Below are positions 18,487 through 27,153 of a stretch of 64,000 nucleotides of DNA, piece after piece. Both the position numbers and the translations under genes were made by a program. The stretch comes from Arthrobacter psychrolactophilus (GTDB lineage Bacteria > Actinomycetota > Actinomycetes > Actinomycetales > Micrococcaceae), in the NCBI RefSeq assembly GCF_003219795.1, contig NZ_QJVC01000001.1:1-64000 (forward strand), given 5' to 3'. Every line of letters begins with the position of its first letter. Within the stretch, counting starts at the first letter, position 1. The notes under the pieces are model-generated. The model saw only the letters and a list, made by a program, of their open reading frames with translations, was not told where the DNA came from and made no database searches.

Positions 18487-18672
18487 ATTTCTAGCGATAG
18501 TCCTAGCGCCCGAGGAGATCATGGTTCATGCTAAAGGGGTGAGTGCTTTTCCAAATTACTCCAACGAATGGATTCACGAAATATTTGGACTTTTTGGGAT
18601 GAAATCGGTTGCGTCACTTGATGCGGCGTAGGCTCACGTGAACCGTATGCAATGAAGCAGGGGGACTAGTTA

Positions 18673-19902
18673 GTGTCGTATTCGGGAAGTAAGTCACGGC
18701 CGTATCAACTCAGCATGGCGGTGGTCTGCGCGTTGCTGGCCTCCGGTGGTTTCGTGGCAGCAGGATACGTTGGGACCTCCTCAGCCGATGCCGCAGCAGC
18801 TCTCAGCGCTCAGGCGGCGAGTCAAACGCCCACTAACTCTGTTGAGATTGAGCCGGCAGCTTTTGAGGTCTTCGCCGCCCCAGGGCTAGGGGCGAATATC
18901 GCGTTCGGCAACACGCTGATTTTGGCACAAAAGCCGGCGGCCGAAACCATCCTTGACCTAACCGATCCCACTAACCTCACCGATCCCAACGGCAACACCC
19001 CTCACCTGGCCCGTTCGGTGACCGCCATGCGTGGGGACATTCCCGAGATCTCCGCCGAGCTCATTTCACAAGTACGCAAGAATATTTTGGCCGCCGCTTA
19101 TCAAGGGCTGGGCCATCGCTACGTCTGGGGTGGCACCAGTTTTGAAAACGGCTGGGATTGCTCCGGATTCGTCCAATGGGCCTATGGTCAGGCAGGAGTG
19201 GCTCTGCCGCGCACCGAACAATGGCTGCCCATGGTGGAGACCGCTAATCCCCAGCCGGGAGACATTGTGGTGCAGAACCCGGATGGGCCCTATCACTGGT
19301 CTCACATTGGTATTTACATTGGCAATGGAAAGATGATCAGCGCACTGAATCCTTCTGTTGGCACCATCCTCCACACGCCTGGGGCCGTGAGCAGCTCCTC
19401 CACGTACTTCACCATGGCGGCTTTTGCTACCGCCGATGAACGGGCCAAGGCAGATGCGGAAAAGGCTGCGGGCGACAAGTCCACCACAAAGCCCAGCACT
19501 GGCGCGGCAAGTAAGAGCCCCACGGCCAAGCCAACCACGCCAACACCCACCAAGACACCGAGCCCGACGGTTCCAGCCACAACAACGCCAGTCAACACAC
19601 CTAGCCCCACAGTTCCGGCAACGACCGCTCCTGTCACCACGGCGCCGATAACAACACCTCCGGCAACCAAGCCGCCAGCGACTAGCGAACCGGCCACTAC
19701 CGCCCCCGCGACAACGGAGCCGGAGCCAGCGCCAACTAACCTCGTCAAACCCAGTTCAGCGGAGCCAAGTTCGGAGGCAGTTGCCGTAACCGAGGTTCCG
19801 CCACCATCGAAGAGTGCTACCTCAGAGGCCAGCAAGGGCGTCTCGTCTACGTCAGCAACGCCCAGCATGAGTCGCAGTGCCACATCAGGGCCAACGCCTT
19901 AG
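18673..19902 (+). CDS. Secreted NlpC/P60 peptidoglycan hydrolase
   Basis: The 409-residue protein starts at a GTG preceded by AGGGGGAC. A signal peptide covers roughly residues 1-40. The NlpC/P60 domain (about 130-255) carries the catalytic cysteine in WDCSGFVQWAY and the histidine in HWSHIGIYIG, so the Cys-His dyad looks intact. It should cleave cell-wall peptide stems. From about residue 265 to the end there is a low-complexity Thr/Pro/Ser/Ala tail with PTKTPSPTVP-type repeats, likely a wall-spanning or glycosylated stalk. No LPXTG or membrane anchor follows. The 186 bp upstream contain no riboswitch that I can recognise. Confidence 0.9.
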   Translation: MSYSGSKSRPYQLSMAVVCALLASGGFVAAGYVGTSSADAAAALSAQAASQTPTNSVEIEPAAFEVFAAPGLGANIAFGNTLILAQKPAAETILDLTDPTNLTDPNGNTPHLARSVTAMRGDIPEISAELISQVRKNILAAAYQGLGHRYVWGGTSFENGWDCSGFVQWAYGQAGVALPRTEQWLPMVETANPQPGDIVVQNPDGPYHWSHIGIYIGNGKMISALNPSVGTILHTPGAVSSSSTYFTMAAFATADERAKADAEKAAGDKSTTKPSTGAASKSPTAKPTTPTPTKTPSPTVPATTTPVNTPSPTVPATTAPVTTAPITTPPATKPPATSEPATTAPATTEPEPAPTNLVKPSSAEPSSEAVAVTEVPPPSKSATSEASKGVSSTSATPSMSRSATSGPTP

Positions 19903-19957
19903 CCAGCTAAATTCACAGCACGTCAATTTCTCTCGTTTCACCCTTAATCGTCATTCC

Positions 19958-20008
19958 AGAAGCCCTGTTCATCGGTATTGCAACGGTGAACAGGGCTTCT
20001 TGCTGTTT
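19958..20008 (+). terminator. Terminator of the NlpC/P60 gene
   Basis: The 14-bp arms AGAAGCCCTGTTCA (19958-19971) and its complement (19987-20000) flank a 15-base loop, followed by TGCTGTTTC. It sits 56 bp after the NlpC/P60 stop codon. It is a moderate rho-independent terminator. Confidence 0.75.
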
Positions 20009-20172
20009 CGCCGCAGGAGTCAAGGGAGAATCTCCCACTTCGTCATAAAAAGCATGATCTGAATCACAATCGGTTTTTCCTTGACCTGCGTCACATCATT
20101 AAGTGATTGTTAATGCGTGTTTGAGTCAGAATTCCGTCAAGAACTATCGTCCATGCGTGAAAGCGAGCCCGA

Positions 20173-23100
20173 ATGTCCCTGCTCCACGAAAGAACCCCAG
20201 CACAGCTGAGGACAAGACCTCCAGCCCGGAGAGCCATAAGCCGGAAAGCCACCGCCGTGGCTTTGGCCGGTTTGCTCGCCGTGGGATCAGTGCCCGCCCT
20301 GGCACTTTCGCAGGCTGCCATGGCAAGCCCCGGAACACCCATTGCCGCTTCGACGATCAAGCCCAATGTTCCAGTTGATGCCAACGGCGCCACGCTCGGG
20401 TCTATCAGCGCATTCGCGCAGGCCGACAATGTGGTCACGCTGACTCCCGCCAAGGGTGCCATTCGCGTGACCTTTCTCGATGATGGAAACTTCCGTCTAG
20501 AAGCAACACCCACGGGCACCTTCGCCGACCCGGCGAACACTCCCGCCGTCCCTGCCGACCCGCAGCGCACTGCCAACATTGTGGTTGGTCAGAATGATTT
20601 CACTCCTGGCGCCGTGACCGTGAAAGAGGCCGGAGGTGTCATTTCCATGACCACCCCAAAGGTCACGCTCGAGGTCAACAAGTCAACGGGGGCCTTCACA
20701 CTCAAGAAGTCCGACGGCACTGTGGTGTGGCAGGAATCTTCGGCGCTCAGCTTTGGTAGCGGCACCACGACCCAGCACCTCAAGCCAGTGAGCGGCGAGC
20801 AATTCCTTGGCGGTGGCATGCAAAACGGCCGAGTAGTGCACACCGGATCCTCGATCAATGTCTCCAGCAATTACGACTGGGACGACGAAGGTCATCCCAA
20901 CGCTGTTCCCTATTACATGACAAGTGCGGGTTACGGAGTTTTGCGAAACACCTTCTCCGCGGGTTCGTACACCTTCACGGACAATGAAACGACAACCCAT
21001 CGGGAAAACCGTTTCGACGCTTACTACTTTGTGGGCGATTACAAGGAAAGCATCAACAGTTACACGAAACTCACGGGTCGGCCCAACCTGCCCCCTGTGT
21101 ACGGGTTGGAGTATGGCGACGCCGATTGCTACAACCGCTCAAACCCCACATACCAATCTTCCGGTGGCTCCGGCAGTACACCGAAGCAAGTCACCTTTGA
21201 CGCAGTTACGACTGCTCAGGCTTTTGCTGACAATGACATGCCTGCCGGCTGGATGCTCGTTAATGACGGTTATGGCTGTGAATACACGCCCGACGCTGCC
21301 GACTTTGATAAAAATGCTCCCTACGATCCTGCGAGCCCCGACAAAGGTCTCGGCAACACGGTCAAGGCCATTGAGGCTGTCTCAGGAATGAAAACTGGTC
21401 TCTGGACCCAGCGCAGTCTGACCAAGCAGGAAGTCGAAGTGGGCACGGATGGCATCGCCCTTCGTAAGCTCGATGTGGCCTGGGTTGGAGAAGGCTACCG
21501 CATGGCACTGACCGGTTGCGAAAGCGCCAAGGACGGTATTGAAACGTACTCCAGCGGTCGCGCCAACACCTTGATGGTTGAGGCCTGGGCAGGCGCCCAG
21601 CGCTGTGGTGTTCCCTGGACGGGCGACCACTCCGGAAACTTGGACTCCGTCCGCTGGGGCGTCTCCGCCCTGGCCGGGGCCACGAACTCCGGTCAGGCCT
21701 TCACGGCGTCGGATGTTGACGGGATTTTCGGTGGCAGCACCGAAAGCTACGTCCGTGACCTGCAGTGGAAGGCATTCGCCCCGGAGCTGTACTCCATGAG
21801 CGGCTGGGCCAGCGTGGACAAGCGACCGTGGCTCTACGGCGATGCAGCTACAGAGATCAACCGCAAGTACCTGCAGATGCGGCAGGAACTTATGCCGTAC
21901 ATTTACTCGCTCTCTGTCGAGGCCAACCGTAACGGTGTTGGCATGATGCGCAGCATGCCGTTGGAATTCCCCAACGATGCGCTGTCCTACACCAAGGAAG
22001 CCGAAACACAGTTCATGGTGGGCAGCGATTACTTGATCGCACCCGTGTCCACCTCCAGCTCGGTTCGTAACGGTATTGTCTTGCCAAGCGGTAGTCAGTG
22101 GGTTGATTACTGGTCGGGTGAACTTTACGCAGGTGGCCAGATACTCAACGGCTACAACGCACCACTCGAGAAGCTGCCGATATTTGTTCGTGCCGGCTCG
22201 GTCGTCCCTCTTGGCGAGATTGCCCGCAACGCATCATTGGTTGCCGAAGACTCAGCCCTGACGGTTGACGTTTTCCCCTCCGGCGAATCTTCCTTCACCT
22301 TGAACGAAGACGACAATGTCACCCGTGAATACAAGATTGGCAAGTCCAGCTCACAGAATTTCACTGTCAGTGCACCGGCTAAGAATGGTGGCGACGTAGT
22401 CGTCACGATCGGGAAGCGCGATGGCGACTACGCCGGCAAGGCCGCTGCCCGCCCGTACAACTTGGACGTACACAGCGGCTCACAGCCTGCCTCCGTCACG
22501 GTTGGCTCCACCACACTGACGAAGGTGGCAGACGCCGCAGCTTTCAAGGCCGCCACGACTGGTTGGTACTACGACGCTACTGACGCTGGCGGAACCGTCC
22601 ACGTCAAGGCTGGCGATATTGCCTCCAACGCGACGGCTACCGTGACGTTGTCGGGCACCTCGGCCGTTGGTGGAACAGATTCCGATGCGATGGCCGCTCA
22701 GGTCGCTGTCAACCTCGAAGCCAAGGTTTTTCAGGGGCAGAAGACCACAGCGTCCGTCACGTTCAAGAACAATGGCAGCAATGCCAAGAAGAACGTCGTC
22801 ATCACCCCCGTTCTGGCCGACGGCTGGACCGTAAGCAACGTTCAAGGCGCAACTGTTCCTTCGGTTGAACCCGGGGCAACCGTGCAAGCAACCTTTGACC
22901 TGGTCCCCGGAGTGAACTCGGCTGCTGGTCAGCAGAGCGTCAGCGCCAAGGCCAGCTACGAGGACTCGAAGGGCACGAGCCGGGAAGTTACAGGCTCCAA
23001 TCAAATGTATGTTGCCTACGGTTCTTTGACTGGGGCGTTCAACAACATTTCGGTCACGACCGCCAGCGGTTCCCACGTGGACAAGCTCGGCAACTTCGAC

Positions 23101-24939
23101 GGCGGGGGAGACTCCTTCAGCGCCGAACAGCTCGCAACCGCTCCCGTCCCGGCTGGCGGCGTCAAAGCTGGCTCCACCGTGACGGTCGACGCTGGCCTTG
23201 ACACAGAGGTCAACTACACCTGGCCAGAGGTTGGCCCGAATAAGAACAACGCGGTTGCCCTTAACGGGCAGACCATCGCCGTTAGTGGCAAGGGCACGGA
23301 TTTGGCTATTTTGGGATCCTCGGCCATCGGAGCTGGCGGCAGCCCTACCCTGACCATCACCTACGCGGACGGCACCGTTCAAAAGCAGGTGCCGTACTTC
23401 CCCAATTGGCTGCCCCAGGGAGACACCAAGGGATCCAAGGTGGCCATCAAGTCCATGGGTCGCAACAACCAAACCCAGCCAGCCAACCCGGAATACACCA
23501 CCACCGGCTACCAGATCTACTCCGCGACGGTGCGTCTTCTGCCCAATAAGGAACTCGTCTCCATACAGCTGCCCGTCAATGAAAGCGTGAAGTTCTTTGA
23601 CTGGCAAGTGGTGGACTTCCCGCTGCCCACGGCGCCGGACGCTGACTCGTTCATCTCCGATGTGGCACCCGTAAGCGCCACCAACGGCTACGGGGTCATT
23701 GGCAAGGACGTGGCCAACAAGGATTCGGCCGCATCGGCCGATATTCCGCTGACCGTTGTTGACCGCACCGATCCGGCCAACCCCAAGACAACCACCTATG
23801 AGAAGGGCATGGGCGTTCATGCGGCCTCCAACCTCACGTACTACGTGGGCGAACAGTGTTCGGCCCTCACCTCGGAGATTGGCCTGGAGGGCAACTTTGG
23901 TGGCACCATCATTTTCACCGTCGTTGGCGATGGCAAGGTGCTGTACCAAAGCCGCACACTGGTCAACGGTTTTGCTCCGGAGAAGTTGAATATTGACCTG
24001 ACGGGCGTTTCCTATGTGGAGCTCAAGGTTGATCCGATCTCTGGAGGTTCCATCAACGGCGCCCATGGCGTGTGGGGTAACGCGAAGTTCCTGTGCGCAC
24101 CGGCTGCTCCCGTTGATGAGGAGGCTCCCGTCACTACGGCGACCGTCAGCCCCGAAGCCCCGGCCGCAACGAGCTGGTTCACCACGGCACCAACTCTCAC
24201 CTTGGCTGCCACGGATAACGATGGCGTTGCTTCGACCAAATACCAGATTGGTGCCGGCCCTTGGATGGACTACACCGGGGCGGTAACTCTTCCGGAAGGC
24301 GTCAATACCTTCAAATACCGTTCAAGTGATGCGGCAGGCAACGTTGAAAACGAAAAATCTGCTGGCGAGTTCAAGGTAGACACTCAGGTTCCGCTGATCA
24401 CTGCGACAGTTGATGGTGACGCGCGAACCGTGGCGCTGGACGCCAGTGATTCCGGTTCGGGTATTGCCACGGTGGAGTACTCCACTGATGGTGGCAAGAC
24501 CTGGCAAAGCTACACGGATGCCATCAAGGCGGGGAACGACGGCGTGTCCGTCGCCTACCGGGTTACCGACAAGGCCGGCTTGGGTGCCGCCTCAGCAGTC
24601 GACGTTGTCGTGGCACCGGTGGAAACACCGGAGCCCGCAGCGCCAACGATCAAGGCACCCGCCAAAGCCGTGTCCGGTGAGACGCTCACGATGCAGTTCA
24701 CCGGGCTTGCTGCGGGCACCAAGTATGTCTTGATGACGAACGCCAAGCCCGGGAAATCCCAGGCGGCGGGCGACCTCAAGCTTGCCGATGTCACTGCCGG
24801 TGCCGATGGTTCCGCGACCGCTGAGGTGAGCGTGCCGGCGTCGTTGTCTCATGGCATGCATACCCTCTTCCTGCAGAAGGGGCAGACCGTGGTGGCTAGT
24901 TCCGCCATCGTGGTGAGCAAGGGGAAGGGTAACAAGTAG
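20173..24939 (+). CDS. Large secreted GH31 glycoside hydrolase (GH31_18 / Nag31-like) with NPCBM and Ig-like modules
   Basis: The 1588-residue protein has an N-terminal signal peptide ending near ALALSQAAMA (about residue 52). The GH31 catalytic region spans about 60-740: the likely nucleophile is Asp434 in KLDVAWVG and the acid/base is Asp485 in PWTGDHSGN. These variant motifs, with AWAGAQRCGVPWTGD, resemble the GH31 group that includes alpha-N-acetylgalactosaminidases rather than classical alpha-glucosidases (inference). Then follow a NEW3-type module (about 845-940), an NPCBM carbohydrate-binding module (about 1160-1315, starting SDVAPVSATNGYG), OmpL47-like repeats (about 1320-1480) and a small C-terminal beta domain. 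No anchor motif is seen. It stands alone as a single-gene unit with its own terminator. Confidence 0.85.
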   Translation: MSLLHERTPAQLRTRPPARRAISRKATAVALAGLLAVGSVPALALSQAAMASPGTPIAASTIKPNVPVDANGATLGSISAFAQADNVVTLTPAKGAIRVTFLDDGNFRLEATPTGTFADPANTPAVPADPQRTANIVVGQNDFTPGAVTVKEAGGVISMTTPKVTLEVNKSTGAFTLKKSDGTVVWQESSALSFGSGTTTQHLKPVSGEQFLGGGMQNGRVVHTGSSINVSSNYDWDDEGHPNAVPYYMTSAGYGVLRNTFSAGSYTFTDNETTTHRENRFDAYYFVGDYKESINSYTKLTGRPNLPPVYGLEYGDADCYNRSNPTYQSSGGSGSTPKQVTFDAVTTAQAFADNDMPAGWMLVNDGYGCEYTPDAADFDKNAPYDPASPDKGLGNTVKAIEAVSGMKTGLWTQRSLTKQEVEVGTDGIALRKLDVAWVGEGYRMALTGCESAKDGIETYSSGRANTLMVEAWAGAQRCGVPWTGDHSGNLDSVRWGVSALAGATNSGQAFTASDVDGIFGGSTESYVRDLQWKAFAPELYSMSGWASVDKRPWLYGDAATEINRKYLQMRQELMPYIYSLSVEANRNGVGMMRSMPLEFPNDALSYTKEAETQFMVGSDYLIAPVSTSSSVRNGIVLPSGSQWVDYWSGELYAGGQILNGYNAPLEKLPIFVRAGSVVPLGEIARNASLVAEDSALTVDVFPSGESSFTLNEDDNVTREYKIGKSSSQNFTVSAPAKNGGDVVVTIGKRDGDYAGKAAARPYNLDVHSGSQPASVTVGSTTLTKVADAAAFKAATTGWYYDATDAGGTVHVKAGDIASNATATVTLSGTSAVGGTDSDAMAAQVAVNLEAKVFQGQKTTASVTFKNNGSNAKKNVVITPVLADGWTVSNVQGATVPSVEPGATVQATFDLVPGVNSAAGQQSVSAKASYEDSKGTSREVTGSNQMYVAYGSLTGAFNNISVTTASGSHVDKLGNFDGGGDSFSAEQLATAPVPAGGVKAGSTVTVDAGLDTEVNYTWPEVGPNKNNAVALNGQTIAVSGKGTDLAILGSSAIGAGGSPTLTITYADGTVQKQVPYFPNWLPQGDTKGSKVAIKSMGRNNQTQPANPEYTTTGYQIYSATVRLLPNKELVSIQLPVNESVKFFDWQVVDFPLPTAPDADSFISDVAPVSATNGYGVIGKDVANKDSAASADIPLTVVDRTDPANPKTTTYEKGMGVHAASNLTYYVGEQCSALTSEIGLEGNFGGTIIFTVVGDGKVLYQSRTLVNGFAPEKLNIDLTGVSYVELKVDPISGGSINGAHGVWGNAKFLCAPAAPVDEEAPVTTATVSPEAPAATSWFTTAPTLTLAATDNDGVASTKYQIGAGPWMDYTGAVTLPEGVNTFKYRSSDAAGNVENEKSAGEFKVDTQVPLITATVDGDARTVALDASDSGSGIATVEYSTDGGKTWQSYTDAIKAGNDGVSVAYRVTDKAGLGAASAVDVVVAPVETPEPAAPTIKAPAKAVSGETLTMQFTGLAAGTKYVLMTNAKPGKSQAAGDLKLADVTAGADGSATAEVSVPASLSHGMHTLFLQKGQTVVASSAIVVSKGKGNK

Positions 24940-24952
24940 CCCGTCCTTAAAT

Positions 24953-24991
24953 AGGCAGGGCCCGTCCGCATCATGCGGGCGGGCCCTGCCT
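24953..24991. terminator. Bidirectional terminator hairpin
   Basis: An 18-bp stem (24953-24970 with 24974-24991) with one G-U pair and a 3-base loop lies between the convergent GH31 and response regulator genes. The GC-rich arm is AGGCAGGGCCCGTCCGCA. Confidence 0.82.
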
Positions 24992-25029
24992 GCGTTCTCG
25001 GCCGAACCATCTGGCATGCCGTGGGCGGC

Positions 25030-25686
25030 TCAGTTCCGGGTTTGCAGGAACGCCAGCACGGCCAGGACCCGGCGGTGGTCGTCAGGACCGGGGTGCAGGG
25101 CGAGTTTGAGGAAAATGGCACTGATGTGTTTCTCCACGGCACCGGCGCTGACCACGAGGGCCCGGGCGATCCCGGCGTTGGTGAGCCCCTGCGCCATGAG
25201 CCCCAGAACTTCAGACTCCCGCGGACTCAGCGCATTCAATGGGTCCGTGGCGCTCCGGTTACTTAGCAGCGCGCCCACCACCTCCGGGTCGAGCACCGTC
25301 CCGCCAGCGCAAACGCGTGTAACGGCGTCGGTGAAATCCTCAAATCGGGCCACCCGGTCCTTGAGCAGATACCCCAGCCCCGCGCCGCTGCCCGCACCCG
25401 CCAGCAATTCGCCAGCGTAGCTGAGCTCAACATATTGCGAGAGCACCAGAATGGCCACGTCTGGGTGCCTGGCCCTGACCTCCAGCGCGGCACGCAGCCC
25501 TTCAACCCGGTGCGACGGCGGCATGCGGACATCGGTGATGAGCAGCTCCGGGGCATGTGTCTCCACAGCCTCGAGAAGTTCGACGCCGTCTCCCACCGCC
25601 GCGCACACCTCGCCACCGATTTCCTCGAGCAGGCGCACGAGACCCTCTCGCAGCAGGACAGAATCTTCAGCTATGACAACACGCAT
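25030..25686 (-). CDS. LuxR/NarL-family response regulator
   Basis: The 218-residue regulator begins MRVVIAEDSVLLREGL; a GTG three codons upstream is an alternative. The receiver domain has the acidic pair ED, the phospho-acceptor Asp in LLITDVRMPP, and YLLKDRV. The C-terminal GerE domain reads LSPRESEVLGLMAQG, then SAGAVEKHISAIF. It lies 23 bp downstream of its cognate kinase. No transporter is adjacent on this strand, so its target is not evident. Confidence 0.92.
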   Translation of the reverse strand: MRVVIAEDSVLLREGLVRLLEEIGGEVCAAVGDGVELLEAVETHAPELLITDVRMPPSHRVEGLRAALEVRARHPDVAILVLSQYVELSYAGELLAGAGSGAGLGYLLKDRVARFEDFTDAVTRVCAGGTVLDPEVVGALLSNRSATDPLNALSPRESEVLGLMAQGLTNAGIARALVVSAGAVEKHISAIFLKLALHPGPDDHRRVLAVLAFLQTRN

Positions 25687-25709
25687 GGCATCCACACTAG
25701 TGCCCGCGC

Positions 25710-27020
25710 TCAGCCATTAAGCGGGATGCTGGAGCGCAACGCGGTGGGCCCGCCCTCCGGACTGCTGATCTCTAACGAACCGTCAACACCGGACAGCCGG
25801 TCCACAAGCCCGGCCAGGCCGTGACCCTTGCCAACATGGGCGCCTCCGTCGCCGTCGTCCGAAACCTGAATGAGCAATTCGGCGGACTGGGCGTCAACGG
25901 TGACCGTGGCGGTGCGGGCGCCCGAGTGCTTGGAGACGTTGGCGAGGGCCTCGGAGACCACGAAATAGGCGGCATTTTCCGCACTTTCGGCCAGCCGGGC
26001 GCCATGGACAAGGCTGCCGTTGACCGTCACGGGGACAGCGGATTTCGCGGCCAGGGATTCGATGGCGGCACGCAACCCACGATCCGCTAGCAACGGCGGG
26101 GCGATGCCGCGGGAGAGCTGACGCAGCTCGGCGAGGGCCTCGCGGCTCTGCTCGAGGGCGCCATCCATGAGTGCGCGGGCGCCGTCGGGATTACTTTCCA
26201 TTTGTCGCTGGGCTGCCTCGACATCCATCTGCAGGCGGATTAGTCGCTGCTGTGGGCCGTCATGGAGATCACGCTCGATCTTACGCAAGGTACTGGCCTC
26301 CTCCTGAACCACCTGCGCCCGGCTGACTGTCAGTCCCTCGGTGCGTGCACGCAGGGCTGCGGTTTCGTTGGTGAGCAGTGCGCGGGAGGTGGCGGCGTCG
26401 GCCAGAGCGAGGGCGCGAATGATGAAGGGGAGCAACAGCAGGAACACTGCGCCATACGCCAGACCAAACCAGGCCTCCACCGTTTCGGAGCTGACGCCCA
26501 AGTACGTGTCGAGGCCAATAAGTTCGGCAAGGTTGGTGTTTCCCGGTGGCAGGAATCGCATCCAGAACCATTGCGTCAGGCCGCCTGCCGTGGCGGCGAG
26601 GAAGGTGATTGCTGTGCAGAATGTGGCGGTGCGCAGCGGGAAGGACACGAGGAAACCGTGGATAAAGTCCTTCCATAGTTGCGGATCGGTCACGTTCTTG
26701 AACATGCCACCGATGGAATATTTATGAGGTGTGCGGTAGTGGACGGGCGGGATGGTTCCGGCCCAGCGGCGCAGTGCCGCGCGGTTGACGCCGGCGAACC
26801 AGCGGGCGGTGGTGAGGCAGGCAATGAGGATGGGCAGTCCCACCCAGATGATGAAGGTGCCGATGCCTAGGGTGAACAGCCCAGTCAACGCCGTGAATGA
26901 GGCCAGGGAGACAAAGAACCCGGGCAGGATGTAGGCCAGGTCGGAGCCTATGCGGCGCCAGGTTGTGGGCTTCCAGATGAGCCAGGACTGTTGACTTGCG
27001 GGTGCTGGGGAGTCGGTCAT
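25710..27020 (-). CDS. Sensor histidine kinase with actinobacterial membrane sensor domain
   Basis: The 436-residue kinase has four or five membrane helices arranged as in the actinobacterial 'putative sensor' domain (about residues 25-215). A coiled coil is followed by the HisKA_3 helix with the phospho-acceptor His in IERDLHDGPQQRL (near residue 250). The ATPase domain includes SDDGDGGA and GHGLAGLVDRLSG, ending at ALRSSIPL. It is in an operon with the response regulator and divergent from the ABC-F gene. Confidence 0.92.
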   Translation of the reverse strand: MTDSPAPASQQSWLIWKPTTWRRIGSDLAYILPGFFVSLASFTALTGLFTLGIGTFIIWVGLPILIACLTTARWFAGVNRAALRRWAGTIPPVHYRTPHKYSIGGMFKNVTDPQLWKDFIHGFLVSFPLRTATFCTAITFLAATAGGLTQWFWMRFLPPGNTNLAELIGLDTYLGVSSETVEAWFGLAYGAVFLLLLPFIIRALALADAATSRALLTNETAALRARTEGLTVSRAQVVQEEASTLRKIERDLHDGPQQRLIRLQMDVEAAQRQMESNPDGARALMDGALEQSREALAELRQLSRGIAPPLLADRGLRAAIESLAAKSAVPVTVNGSLVHGARLAESAENAAYFVVSEALANVSKHSGARTATVTVDAQSAELLIQVSDDGDGGAHVGKGHGLAGLVDRLSGVDGSLEISSPEGGPTALRSSIPLNG

Positions 27021-27153
27021 GTTTCAATTCTGGTTGTGGCGGCGTCCTGAAACCATCATGCCAGCCGGTCAAACAGGGGTGGGGATCTCCCTACCTTGCG
27101 GCGGCTGCGTGAGCGCGGCCGGTGCACGTCATAAGTGATGGGAGAATTAGCAT

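Noticed and set aside
18631-18640. CTCACGTGAA as a third parS site
   Set aside because: Only the central CACGTGA core matches; the outer bases do not fit the parS consensus.
18487-18672. Possible c-di-AMP (ydaO) riboswitch before the NlpC/P60 gene
   Set aside because: Such riboswitches often precede these genes, but I could not match the conserved core or pairing here.
22480-24066. 528-codon minus-strand frame inside the GH31 gene
   Set aside because: It is antisense to conserved NEW3 and NPCBM modules; the long open frame reflects GC-rich third positions.
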